Assembly: GCF_000026945.1 (NCBI RefSeq)
Contig: NC_012860.1
Span: 1,798,001 to 1,862,000 of the forward strand
Source: Candida dubliniensis CD36
Taxonomy: Eukaryota; Ascomycota; Pichiomycetes; Serinales; Debaryomycetaceae
Direction: 5' to 3'
DNA length: 64,000 bases
Both the position numbers and the translations under genes were made by a program. This document shows positions 1-9,645 of the stretch, one piece after another; position 1 is the first letter of the stretch; every line of letters begins with the position of its first letter. The notes beneath the pieces are model-generated. The model made no database searches. It worked only from the letters and a program-made list of their open reading frames with translations, and was not told the origin of the DNA.

Positions 1-342
1 GAACTTGGATTTATCATTATATATATCTTCTTCAAATTTCTCTCTGTTTTCAGGACTCATGCTTTCTTTAACTAGTTCTCTACGTTTCAATTCTGCAAAG
101 TATCTTCTAGCCACATTTCTATCTTCTTCAGCAATTAACAAAGGTTCCAAATGAAATCTGGCCCAGTTCTTTTCTCTGGTGAATTCACGTTGTTCATCCA
201 CCGCTTTATAGTATTTATAGAATCCAAAAGACATTAACCCAAGGATACCCCAAAAGTAAACAGTACCGCTGAACCCTCTTGAAGGAATATTTCTTTTCCA
301 CTGGATTGGTTCGTATCCTCCGATTGGTGGTAAATCTTGCAT
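1..342 (-). CDS. Mitochondrial complex I accessory subunit, GRIM-19/NDUFA13 (B16.6) type, 3' part outside window
   Basis: The reverse strand is open from the ATG at 340-342 to the window edge, giving the first 114 residues. The protein begins MQDLPPIGGYEPIQWKRN, the conserved GRIM-19 opening (D-x-P-P-x-G-G-Y-x-P-I-x-x-K-R-N), followed by G-x-S-G, one hydrophobic segment around residues 25-38 (YFWGILGLMSFGF), then a charged helix rich in E, R and K. In this family the protein is a single-pass subunit of the proton-pumping NADH:ubiquinone oxidoreductase in the mitochondrial inner membrane. No stop codon is seen, so the C-terminus is missing only because the window ends. Saccharomyces lacks complex I, so the gene also places the organism outside that genus. 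Identity is from motif recognition, not a search. Confidence 0.85.
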   Translation of the reverse strand, partial: MQDLPPIGGYEPIQWKRNIPSRGFSGTVYFWGILGLMSFGFYKYYKAVDEQREFTREKNWARFHLEPLLIAEEDRNVARRYFAELKRRELVKESMSPENREKFEEDIYNDKSKF

Positions 343-705
343 GTTGTTGAAATGGAATATATATATATGTATGGTGTCTTCACAGAAAGGTAGTGATTTC
401 AATGCTTACTTTTTTTTTGCTCCCTGTATTTCTTCAGTTCTCATTGGTGAAAAAAAAAAGATCTACAATAGATAAAATCGACACTTTGCACGACCAGTGT
501 ATATTGCAGCCATATACCCAACAACAACATTGGTGTTCCAAATCAAAGAATAGTACCTTTCAACATACATTGATATATTAGGATCTAGTATTACATGGTC
601 ATATCTACAAAACGAAAAGTAACATTAGGAACAGAAAAAAATTTTAATTTTTTTTTTTTTTTTATGCAATAAATTACACAACATCTCAACACCGAAATCG
701 ATCCT
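343..705. other. Intergenic: promoter of the complex I gene and 3' flank of FUN12
   Basis: This 363-bp stretch holds the upstream region of the leftward complex I gene, with a TA-rich run at about 356-370, and the 3' flank of FUN12, with a T tract at about 646-663. A 62-codon open frame at 393-581 has no coding character. I see no RNA gene. Confidence 0.6.
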
Positions 706-3700
706 CTATTTGATGTCAAACACTGGTTTCAATTTCTTAATTAACAACCAGTCATCTCTGGAAACACTTTCACGGAAAGCTGGGTCCTTCAATGTATCAA
801 TAGACTTACGACTGATCAATGAGTACAAGTTATCGGTTTCATCAACGTGACGGCCCCAAGTTGGTTGAGCAGAAGATGGATTTTCCAATCTCATGGCAAC
901 ACCAGCTGCGGTTTGACCTTTTTTGACAGATTCCAAAGGTTTGTGGTTGACTTCCAAGGAAACGACCTTACCCAATACCATAATGTTAGGTTGTTTGGTG
1001 GTTGGATCGGTACGAACAGCACAAATGGGAGTACCGATACGTACAGCACCTTCCACAACATCCACACCAATGATCATTGGGTTTCTCTTGTTGATAATTT
1101 GAATAGTCTTCAAAACACATGGGAAAACAGCGTATTCCATAAACTCTTTACGACGAGCTTCTAATAACTTAGCTTGATAAGCAGTGAACGAATCAAACAA
1201 ATGATAAATGATGTCAGCATTGAAAATCTTTATGTTTTGCTCATCAGCATATTGTTCTGCTTCTTTGTCAACTTTGACATCAAAACATAACATAACTGCC
1301 AACTCTGGTGCTCTTTCCAACATTGTTGAAGCTTTCATCACATCTCTCTTATAGACTGGACCCAACCCAATAGACATAACTGGAATCTTCATGTCCTTCA
1401 AGAAATCTAACAAAGCTTCCAAAGAACCTAATGTAGATGCTTGAACAACCACACCTTTACCGGATGTATCAACAGAGTCTAACAATCCAGTCAAATCATC
1501 CATAACTTCGTCCATCAAGTCATCTTCATCATCATCTTCTCCCACCACAAGCAAACGGGAACCAGCAACGGCCTTTTCCAAATCATTTGCAGCAATTTTA
1601 ACCCCCAAAGCTGCCTTGACTTCCTTATGATGGACATATTCAGACTTGATACGCAATTCACGCGATGGAGGCGGTGTTAATAAGGCTCTGATATTAGTCG
1701 CTATCGGACCATTTAATCCACACAATACCACGCGGTCACCTTCTCTTAAAATACCGTTCGACAAAACAACATCAATAGTGTATCCAAAACCTTCAACTAC
1801 CTTGACTTCTAAAATAGTGGCCTCTACTTTAGACAAATACATTAATTGTTTAGACATTCTCTTTTGGGTCAATTCAAGCAACAACCATAACAAATCAGGA
1901 ACACCTTCACCAGTAACAGCAGATGTAGGAACAATGGAAACGTATTTAGACATGTTTTTGTTTTGGAAATACAATTCTGAGTTCAAACCTTGTTCTGCAA
2001 GAGCTAATTTGATTTGTTCATATCTGTTTTCAAATTCAGCTTGAACTGATTTAGTTTGCTTAGCAAATGAATCCCTAAAAGAGTTATTTGGGATTTCCTT
2101 CCAATCGTACAAACGATCGATCTTGTTCAAAGCAACAACGAATGGAGCTTTTCTATCTCTCAACAATCGTATAGACTCTAATGTTTGTTGTTCCAAACCA
2201 TGCATAATATCAATAACCAAAATCGCAATATTACATAATGAAGAACCACGAGATCTTAAGTTGGTGAAAGACTCGTGCCCAGGAGTATCAATAATCAACA
2301 AACCGGGAACATCAAATGTTTGCTTTTCGTATTTGGCCATGACAGCAGTCTTTTGTTTAATAGCATCAACTGGGAAATATGTAGCACCAATTTGTTGGGT
2401 AATACCACCAGCCTCACCTCCTTGAACGTTGGTTTGACGGATCTTGTCCAATAATTTGGTTTTACCAGTATCGACATGCCCCAAAATACAGCAAATTGGA
2501 GAACGCAAATCCTTTTCAGATGGAGGAGCGGCCTTCTTTTGAGCAGCCAATTGTTTGGATTTTACTTCTTCTTGTGCTGCTTCTTCCTTGGCTTTTCTTT
2601 CAGATTCTTCTTTGGCCCTTCTAGCAGCCTCTTCTTTGGCATTCTTTTCTTGTTCTTCCTTAGTAACACTGTCTTCATCTTCATCTTCCTCTTCTTCAGC
2701 ATCTTCATTGTCTTTACCTTCATTCTCTTCGTCGGCAAGTGTAGCTTCCCAATCATCGGCAACCGGAACATCGTCATCCAATGCCATCTTTTCCCAATCG
2801 TCTACCAAGGCTTCATCTTCGTCATCTTCTTTCTTCACAGGAGCTTTAGATTGAACTGGCTTTTGGATAAAAGTCTTTGGCTTTGTGGATTTTTTCTTTG
2901 TGTAGACAACTTTTTTCGGTTTTGGTGCCCCATCTTCCTCTGTCTTGTTCAACCCAGCAACTGAAACGTTTCCAGCCTGTAATAATTGTTGACGACGACG
3001 CTCTTGCAATTTCTTTTCCTCTTTTTGCTTCTTGGTCAATAATTTACCTTCAGCTTTCAATTGCTCTTTCTTCAATCTTTCACGCTCCTTCTTAGCAGCG
3101 CGGGCAGCTTCCTTTTTAGCTTCTTCTTCAGCTGCAAGTCTCTCTTCTTCCAATCTGCGCTGTTCCTCTTCTTCTTCTAACCTACGCTGTTCTTCTTCCA
3201 ATTGTTTCTTCAATTCCAATTGTTTTTTCAAAGCAGCAAGCCCAGCAGGTGCCTTTTTACCTTTCTTTGCAGGTTTTGCCTTAGGTGCTTCGCTTTGTTC
3301 AGATGCTGCCAGAGACTTATTCTCCTCTGGTTCAGGGGTAGCTGATGCTGAAGATGCAGTTGCAGCACCAGTAGCATTTTGCTTATTAGCCTCTTTGATT
3401 TGTTCCTTCTTTGTTGCTTGTTGGGCTTTCTTTTTTTGAGCCAACTCTTTCTTCTTTTGCTTTTCAGCTTCCTTCTTCAACTTTTCCTTTTCTTTCTTCG
3501 ATAACAATTTTGGAGCATCTCCGTTGTTGGCATTTGCTTTTTCATTTTCTTGTTTTTCAGCTTTCTTCTGTTTAGTCTTACGAATAGAACTTAGCAAATC
3601 GCCACTGACGTCCTCTGCGGATGCTTCTTGAGATTCTGGTTCTGCAGATGTACCAAATTCTTCAGCCTGCGGTTGATCTTGAGCCATTTCCTCATCATCC

Positions 3701-3747
3701 CAAAAATCTCCTCCAGCCTGAGCTCCTTTCTTTCCTTTCTTTGCCAT
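706..3747 (-). CDS. FUN12: Translation initiation factor eIF5B (IF2-type GTPase)
   Basis: 1013 residues, close to the roughly 1000 of yeast Fun12. The first 400 or so residues are highly charged low-complexity K/E/A-rich sequence, as in eukaryotic eIF5B. The GTPase follows: G1 GHVDTGKT at 423-430, G3 DTPGHE from 487, G4 NKID at 541-544. Domains II-IV fill the rest, ending near VFDIK. The factor promotes joining of the 60S and 40S subunits on the start codon and is released after GTP hydrolysis; it acts in the cytoplasm. The ATG at 3745-3747 opens the conserved lysine-rich N-terminus (MAKKGKKG). It is divergent from RBG1, with 565 bp between the two starts, and a TGAAAATTTTT element lies 63 nt upstream of the ATG. 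Its acidic and basic tracts create long spurious frames on the other strand. Confidence 0.97.
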   Translation of the reverse strand: MAKKGKKGAQAGGDFWDDEEMAQDQPQAEEFGTSAEPESQEASAEDVSGDLLSSIRKTKQKKAEKQENEKANANNGDAPKLLSKKEKEKLKKEAEKQKKKELAQKKKAQQATKKEQIKEANKQNATGAATASSASATPEPEENKSLAASEQSEAPKAKPAKKGKKAPAGLAALKKQLELKKQLEEEQRRLEEEEEQRRLEEERLAAEEEAKKEAARAAKKERERLKKEQLKAEGKLLTKKQKEEKKLQERRRQQLLQAGNVSVAGLNKTEEDGAPKPKKVVYTKKKSTKPKTFIQKPVQSKAPVKKEDDEDEALVDDWEKMALDDDVPVADDWEATLADEENEGKDNEDAEEEEDEDEDSVTKEEQEKNAKEEAARRAKEESERKAKEEAAQEEVKSKQLAAQKKAAPPSEKDLRSPICCILGHVDTGKTKLLDKIRQTNVQGGEAGGITQQIGATYFPVDAIKQKTAVMAKYEKQTFDVPGLLIIDTPGHESFTNLRSRGSSLCNIAILVIDIMHGLEQQTLESIRLLRDRKAPFVVALNKIDRLYDWKEIPNNSFRDSFAKQTKSVQAEFENRYEQIKLALAEQGLNSELYFQNKNMSKYVSIVPTSAVTGEGVPDLLWLLLELTQKRMSKQLMYLSKVEATILEVKVVEGFGYTIDVVLSNGILREGDRVVLCGLNGPIATNIRALLTPPPSRELRIKSEYVHHKEVKAALGVKIAANDLEKAVAGSRLLVVGEDDDEDDLMDEVMDDLTGLLDSVDTSGKGVVVQASTLGSLEALLDFLKDMKIPVMSIGLGPVYKRDVMKASTMLERAPELAVMLCFDVKVDKEAEQYADEQNIKIFNADIIYHLFDSFTAYQAKLLEARRKEFMEYAVFPCVLKTIQIINKRNPMIIGVDVVEGAVRIGTPICAVRTDPTTKQPNIMVLGKVVSLEVNHKPLESVKKGQTAAGVAMRLENPSSAQPTWGRHVDETDNLYSLISRKSIDTLKDPAFRESVSRDDWLLIKKLKPVFDIK

Positions 3748-4312
3748 TTCTAATATAAATTGTTGTTAAGTTAAAGAAATGATCAATGGATCTATATAAT
3801 CAAGGGAGTTGAAAATTTTTTTAAATAATTTTTTTTTTTTTCTTTTCGCCATTGCTAAGGATGAACAAATTTTTTATGTGTAGTAAGTAAAGCAAGTTCT
3901 TTGCACACGACCTTTTGTTACACCTTAAGTGAGGAGGATTGTACTTGCACATTGTACGGCGTACTAATCTAAATCAAAAGATTCCTTAGCCATGTTAACT
4001 TACAGATAGTTACCTCTCATCAATATGTAGTGGGTTCAAGAATAGTTCTTATAACAGCATCCTTCTTCTTGAATTGAAATTGTAGAAATTAACAGTTTGC
4101 AACACATCTGAGATAGTACTAAATGGGTGCGTGAATTCAATACTAACTAACAGACAAATAATTGCAGGGAACATTTCAAAAGGCTAGCAAAAAAAAATTT
4201 TTTTTTTTTTCCATTTTGCTTTTGAAAACTTATTTCGGATCTTTTTGCATCATCATTTCTTCCAATACAATAGAAAGTTTCTCATTCCCCCAAATAAAAG
4301 ACTCCATTAATT
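3748..4312. promoter_or_regulatory. Divergent promoter region FUN12 / RBG1
   Basis: 565 bp between two divergent translation-related genes. It contains an RRPE-like TGAAAATTTTT at 3810-3820 followed by a T tract, and an A-run fused to a T-run at about 4190-4210 just upstream of RBG1. Such poly(dA:dT) tracts typically exclude nucleosomes. Factor assignment is inference. Confidence 0.5.
3810..3820 (+). promoter_or_regulatory. RRPE-like element upstream of FUN12
   Basis: TGAAAATTTTT matches the ribosomal RNA processing element core (TGAAAAWTTT), known in yeasts to be enriched upstream of ribosome-biogenesis and translation genes. It lies 63 nt from the FUN12 ATG. In such AT-rich DNA a chance match is quite possible. 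Confidence 0.35.
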
Positions 4313-5419
4313 ATGACTACCGTGGAGAAAATCAAGGCCATTGAAGATGAAATGGCCAAGACCCAGAAGAATAAAGCCACTTCTTTTCACTTGGGACAAT
4401 TAAAAGCAAAGTTGGCAAAGTTAAGAAGAGAACTATTAACTGACGGGTCTGGAAGTGGTGGAGGTGGTGCCGGTGTTGGATTTGATGTGGCTAGAACCGG
4501 TGTTGCAACAGTTGGATTTGTTGGTTTCCCCTCGGTGGGTAAGTCGACTTTGTTATCAAAGTTGACTGGAACCCATTCAGAAGCTGCTGCCTACGAGTTC
4601 ACAACATTGACAACAGTTCCAGGTACTATTAAATACAAAGGTGCCAAGATTCAAATGTTGGATTTGCCAGGTATCATTGAAGGTGCAAAGGACGGTAAAG
4701 GTCGTGGTAGACAAGTTATCGCAGTTGCTAGATCTGTTAATCTAATTTTTTTGGTGTTGGATGTCAACAAGCCTTTGCAACATAAAAAAATTATTGAACA
4801 CGAATTAGAAGGAATGGGGATAAGGATAAACAAAGAGCCGCCTAATATTGTGATCACCAAGAAGGATAAAGGTGGTATTAACATTACGAACACCGTACCA
4901 TTAACGCATTTGGACAATGACGAAATCAGAGCCGTAATGTCTGAATATAAAATAAACAGTGCTAATATTGCTTTTAGATGTGATGCTACAGTGGATGACT
5001 TAATTGATGCCATCGAGGCAAAAGCTAGAAAATACATTCCCGCAATCTATGTGTTGAATAAAATCGACTCATTCTCTATCGAAGAGTTGAATCTTTTAAC
5101 AAAAATCCCAGATGCCATTCCAATATCCTCAGCTAATGGTTGGAACTTGGACGACTTGTTGCAGATGATGTGGGACAAGTTGAAATTAGTGAGAGTATAC
5201 ACAAAACCTAAGGGGAAATTACCCGATTTCAATGAGCCAGTTGTTTTGCGAAGTGACAGATGTACGGTGGAGGATTTCTGTAACTCCATTCACAAGTCTT
5301 TGGTGGAAGATTTCAGAAATGCTCTAGTGTATGGTACCTCGGTTAAGCACCAGCCACAAGTTGTTGGTTTGAACCATCAATTGGAAGATGAAGATGTGAT
5401 TACGATTTTGAAGAAATAA
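4313..5419 (+). CDS. RBG1: Developmentally regulated GTP-binding protein (DRG1/Rbg1)
   Basis: 368 residues, the full length of the DRG family. An N-terminal helical segment (1-48) and glycine-rich linker (45-56) precede the Obg-type G domain: G1 GFPSVGKS at 71-78, the TTLT switch region near 97-100, G3 DLPG at 117-120, G4 NKID at 249-252. A TGS domain covers about 294-368 ([14 protein letters not shown]...). In yeast Rbg1 binds Tma46 and associates with translating ribosomes, helping resolve stalled elongation. The ATG at 4313 gives the canonical DRG N-terminus. The gene contains no CTG codon at all, as expected for a well-expressed gene of the CUG-Ser clade. It is followed by an unusually T-rich spacer before PSE1 on the same strand. 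Confidence 0.97.
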   Translation: MTTVEKIKAIEDEMAKTQKNKATSFHLGQLKAKLAKLRRELLTDGSGSGGGGAGVGFDVARTGVATVGFVGFPSVGKSTLLSKLTGTHSEAAAYEFTTLTTVPGTIKYKGAKIQMLDLPGIIEGAKDGKGRGRQVIAVARSVNLIFLVLDVNKPLQHKKIIEHELEGMGIRINKEPPNIVITKKDKGGINITNTVPLTHLDNDEIRAVMSEYKINSANIAFRCDATVDDLIDAIEAKARKYIPAIYVLNKIDSFSIEELNLLTKIPDAIPISSANGWNLDDLLQMMWDKLKLVRVYTKPKGKLPDFNEPVVLRSDRCTVEDFCNSIHKSLVEDFRNALVYGTSVKHQPQVVGLNHQLEDEDVITILKK

Positions 5420-5965
5420 TAGAGCATGTACTGTGTCCTTAGTACTTTGTGTAGATTGTACTTTTTTTTTTTGTAAGGAGAAAGAGAATGATTTCCACAT
5501 ACCACCTATCCCTCGTGATAATGCCCAATTGTAAGTATTTCTCGCACGGAAACTCTTGGCTTTGGGAATCATTAACCATCTTTTTTTTTTTTCTTTTCAA
5601 GGCAATTTTTTTTTTGGTTTTTTTTTTTTTTTTTCACAATTTTTTTTTTTTTCTTATAGGAAACGAAAAATTTACCACGTAGATCCCATCACCCAAATAT
5701 CAAAAATTATATTTTGAATCTTCTTGTCTTTTCACCATTACATAATAATAATTTTTTACAGATTAATTTAGTGGACTAAATTTTGCTAGATTATTCTTCA
5801 TAGCACTATTAGGATTTCTAGGATTAAAACAAGGACAGTTAACTATATTGTCTAATTGAAAAAAAAATTACTAGATAGTTTGGGAATAGTCATAACCGGA
5901 AAGGCAATCGAAAGAAAGAAAAAGAGTGAAAAAATAGGACAAAAGACAAAGAACATTTTGAAATC
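5420..5965. promoter_or_regulatory. RBG1 3' flank and PSE1 upstream region with long T tracts
   Basis: 546 bp. From about 5579 to 5655 the + strand is nearly uninterrupted thymine, broken only by a few short interruptions. Downstream are AT-rich sequence and a purine-rich leader before the PSE1 ATG at 5966. The tracts are probably a nucleosome-depleted promoter core; no specific factor site is assigned. Confidence 0.5.
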
Positions 5966-8900
5966 ATGACAGTGTTACCGGACGAATATCATTCTGCACT
6001 CACACAACTTTTGGAAAATTTGCTCTCTACTGACAACAAAATCAGAACTGAAGCTGAAAAGTCACTTGATCAGAACTGGACATCCAAAGATAATGTCGAA
6101 TTATTATTGGTTTTTTTAGCTGAACAAGCATGCCAGGGAAATAATGACACTATACGTGCCTTTGCCTCAGTTATGTTTAGACGTATGGCCATAAAATCCC
6201 CTAAAGAATTGCAAAGCGTTACTGATAGAACAATTGGTGTTATTGGAGAGCCAGCAAAACAACAAATTAGAGGCATTTTGTTAGCTGGATTTACATCGCC
6301 ACAATCGAATCAAGTCAGACACAAACTTTCTGATGCAATTTCAGAAGTTGCTAAAGAGGATGCTTCTCCTGCAGGGACTTGGAATGAGTTGATACCTGCC
6401 TTATTTGAGGCCACCAGAAACCAAGACCCCAGTTTCCGTGAATCAGCATTTAGAGTTTTTTCTGCATCACCTGAGTTGATCGATAATTCCTATATTGACG
6501 AAGTTTTGCTTGTGTACAATGCCGGGTTTGAAGACGCAAACGACGATGTACGCATTGCTGCTTGCACTGCCTTTGTTGCATTTTTCAGAAAGCTCCCAAA
6601 AAATACTTGGAAGTTGTTGTCGCCATTATTGCCTAATTTGTTGAACTCGTTGCCAAGGTTTTTGCAAAACGGACAGGACCATGCGTTGGCTTCTGTATTA
6701 GAAGCCTTAATTGATTTAGTGGAGTTGGCACCAAAGATGTTTAAAGATATGTTTCCTACTATTATTGAATTTTGCTCTGCAGTGGCAAAGAATAAGGATT
6801 TAGATTTGAATTCCAGAATGGCGGCATTGGAGTTGCTCAGCACTTTTGCTGAAGTTTCTCCTTCGATGTGTAAGTTGACTCCAACATACACCGAGCAGAT
6901 GGTACTTATCACATTATCAATGTTAACTGAAGTTTGTATAGACGATGATGATGCTGCCGAATGGAATAACAAAGACGACAGTGAGGACGAAGACGAAGAA
7001 CCAGAATATGGCGCCGCCAGACAAGCTTTGGATAGAGTCTCTTTGAAATTGAATGGACAAGCTTTAGCGGGACCTCTATTCCAATATTTGCCTGCTATGG
7101 TACTGTCTTCGAATTGGAGAGAACGTCAAGCTGCTCTAATGGCTCTTTCTTCTGCTGCCGAAGGTTGTGCTGACGTTTTAGTGAATGAAATCCCCAAAAT
7201 TTTGGATATGATATTGCCCTCATTAGATGACGAACATCCTCGAGTTCAGTACGCTGGCTGTAATGCGTTGGGACAAATGTCTACTGACTTTGCTGACGTG
7301 ATTCAAAGAAGCTCAGGAGATAGAATTTTGCCTGCTTTAATTTCAAAATTAACAAACAAATCCGTTCCAAGAGTTCAAGCCCATGCTGCTGCAGCGTTGG
7401 TCAACTTTTCAGAGGCGGCCACAAAGGAAGTTTTAGAGCCATATTTAGATGACTTGTTGAACAACTTGTTGATTTTGTTACAGTCACCAAAAAGATATGT
7501 ACAAGAACAGGTTTTAACCACAATAGCCATAATTGCCGATGCTGCAGAAAAGACGTTTGTAAAGTATTATGACACATTGATGCCTTTGTTAGTGAATGTT
7601 TTAAGGGCAGATGTTGGAGCTGAGAACAGATTGTTAAAAGCAAAATGTATCGAGTGTTCGACATTGATTGCCTTGGCTGTTGGTAAAGAAAAATTTGAAC
7701 CACATAGTCAAGAATTGATCCAATTATTTGGACACATCCAACAAAGTGCCACTGAAGACGATGACTTGGTGAAACTGTATTTGGAACAAGCTTGGGGTAG
7801 AATTTGTAAAATTTTGGGAAAGGACTTTTTGCCTTACTTGCCATCTGTTTTGCCTCCGTTAATGTTGACAGCAAAAGCTTCACAAGATATTTCATTGTTA
7901 GAGGAAGATGATGCAGAGGAATTGAAGCTTAATGAGGAATGGGATGTTATTAATATATCTGGTAAATGGATTGGTGTTCACACAGTTACTTTAGATGAGA
8001 AGGTCACTGCCATGGATCTACTTAGAACATACGCGGTTCAGTTGAAGGAAGATTTTATGCCTTGGGTCAAGGAAATAGCAGAGGAAATTGCCATCCCTGG
8101 GTTGGACTTTTATTTACACGATGGTGTGCGTGGGTCGGCTGCATTGACTTTGGCTTCATTGCTCAGATGTTGTGTGGCAGCTACCGGCAACAATTCAACA
8201 GAAGTATTAACCCTTTGGTCAAAAATTTGCGATAAATTAAGCGACCTGTTGTGCTCGGAGCCTGTTCCAGAGTTACTTATTGCATATTATACTACATTGG
8301 TTGAATCTATTAATGTGTTAGCACCCAACTCCGTCTCGAGTACTCAGTTGCAGGCTTTAGCAAAGGCAATTAATGCCAACATGATCGAAATCTATAATCG
8401 AATCAAGGAGCGTGACAGTATTGAAGATGAGTACACCGAAGACGTTGAAGAAGACGAAGACGAGTACACTGACGAGGAACTATTAGATGAAATAAACAAG
8501 GTTATTTCAGTTGTACTTAAGAATGTCAAATCTAATTTCCTTGAAACATTGCAGGTATTAGGCCCCACCATTTCGTCATTTATAAATGATGAGAATACAA
8601 CCATTAAGTTTTGCGGGTTGTCTATTATCAGTAACTTATTGGAACAATGTGGGCCGGATTCTGTTCCTTTCAAAGAAATGTTTGTTAAAGTAATTTCCGA
8701 ATCGGTAACATCTGCAAATGCTAGTATTCGTCAAATTTGTACATATGCTATTGGAATGGCTGCACAACATGGAGGAGATGGTTACGGGGAATTTTGTCTT
8801 TCATCTTTGGAACCAATGTTCAAAATGGCAATGGTTCCTGATGCTAGAGCTGATGAGAATGTATATGCCACCGAGAATTGTGTTTCTGCAATTGCCAAAG

Positions 8901-9241
8901 TTTGTCATAGGTTTTCAAGTTCTGTTCCAAGCTTGGATAGCATTATTGACCAATGGATTTCGTTGTTGCCAATCGTCCAAGATGATTCAGCTGCTCCGTT
9001 TGCATACGTATTTTTGAGTGAACTAATTGACAGTAACCATCCATCAGTTTTAAAACAAGTTCCAAAAGTAGTGGACTCTGTGATTCAAGCTTTAGCACAT
9101 GCATCAATATCAGGAAACACTGCTCAAAAAGTCGTGATTTCAACTAGGGCTTTATTGGGATCCATTCCTCATGAAGAAGCTATGGCTTTGTTGCAAAAGA
9201 ATCCATCAGATTTAGATGTTGTGCAAAAGTATTTTAGTTAA
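5966..9241 (+). CDS. PSE1: Karyopherin/importin beta Kap121
   Basis: 1091 residues, essentially the length of yeast Pse1/Kap121 (1089). The whole protein reads as HEAT repeats, with an acidic insertion near 340-352 (DDSEDEDEEPEYG) and a second acidic stretch near 820-840 (DEYTEDVEEDEDEYTDEE), both typical of the family. It carries ribosomal proteins, transcription factors and other cargoes through nuclear pores and releases them on binding Ran-GTP. The ATG at 5966 starts MTVLPDEYHSAL, aligning with the family N-terminus. Three in-frame CTG codons are seen, at 7103, 7775 and 8246 (residues 380, 604, 761), and should be read as serine in this clade. Head-to-tail with RBG1 and BUD6. Confidence 0.96.
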   Translation: MTVLPDEYHSALTQLLENLLSTDNKIRTEAEKSLDQNWTSKDNVELLLVFLAEQACQGNNDTIRAFASVMFRRMAIKSPKELQSVTDRTIGVIGEPAKQQIRGILLAGFTSPQSNQVRHKLSDAISEVAKEDASPAGTWNELIPALFEATRNQDPSFRESAFRVFSASPELIDNSYIDEVLLVYNAGFEDANDDVRIAACTAFVAFFRKLPKNTWKLLSPLLPNLLNSLPRFLQNGQDHALASVLEALIDLVELAPKMFKDMFPTIIEFCSAVAKNKDLDLNSRMAALELLSTFAEVSPSMCKLTPTYTEQMVLITLSMLTEVCIDDDDAAEWNNKDDSEDEDEEPEYGAARQALDRVSLKLNGQALAGPLFQYLPAMVLSSNWRERQAALMALSSAAEGCADVLVNEIPKILDMILPSLDDEHPRVQYAGCNALGQMSTDFADVIQRSSGDRILPALISKLTNKSVPRVQAHAAAALVNFSEAATKEVLEPYLDDLLNNLLILLQSPKRYVQEQVLTTIAIIADAAEKTFVKYYDTLMPLLVNVLRADVGAENRLLKAKCIECSTLIALAVGKEKFEPHSQELIQLFGHIQQSATEDDDLVKLYLEQAWGRICKILGKDFLPYLPSVLPPLMLTAKASQDISLLEEDDAEELKLNEEWDVINISGKWIGVHTVTLDEKVTAMDLLRTYAVQLKEDFMPWVKEIAEEIAIPGLDFYLHDGVRGSAALTLASLLRCCVAATGNNSTEVLTLWSKICDKLSDLLCSEPVPELLIAYYTTLVESINVLAPNSVSSTQLQALAKAINANMIEIYNRIKERDSIEDEYTEDVEEDEDEYTDEELLDEINKVISVVLKNVKSNFLETLQVLGPTISSFINDENTTIKFCGLSIISNLLEQCGPDSVPFKEMFVKVISESVTSANASIRQICTYAIGMAAQHGGDGYGEFCLSSLEPMFKMAMVPDARADENVYATENCVSAIAKVCHRFSSSVPSLDSIIDQWISLLPIVQDDSAAPFAYVFLSELIDSNHPSVLKQVPKVVDSVIQALAHASISGNTAQKVVISTRALLGSIPHEEAMALLQKNPSDLDVVQKYFS

Positions 9242-9645
9242 AAATTCTAACATTCAGATATGCACACTCATATATATACATAGTTTCAAGTAATTAATGT
9301 TTTATATAAACTTAGAACATGTAGTTGAAAAGCAGAATTGTCTTACATAATGATTACTAGTTGTTCAGCAAATAACCAAAAAAAAAAAAAAAAAACAGAA
9401 AAAAAGAAACAAATATTCTAATCATTAACTACCTCCTTGGTGGTAGGGTGAAATTATTATAATCAGAGAATTGGTTTCAGGTTTCACCTAATCTTGTATA
9501 GAGAAGAAGGAAGTAATAAATTGCGGAATTTCAAAAAACAAAACTTGGAAGGGAAGGGGAAAAAAAAAAAAAAAGGATCAAAAGTTGGTCCGATCTCTAA
9601 TAACCCTACTTAACATTCACAGGCTTTTTCTGACAACCAATACCA
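9242..9645. promoter_or_regulatory. PSE1 3' flank and BUD6 upstream region
   Basis: 404 bp between same-strand genes, with A-runs near 9378-9395 and 9560-9574. No further gene or RNA is recognisable. Confidence 0.45.

Noticed and set aside
2476..3439. Long + strand frames opposite FUN12 (Ser/Phe-rich)
   Set aside because: They are antisense shadows of the K/E-rich coding sequence.
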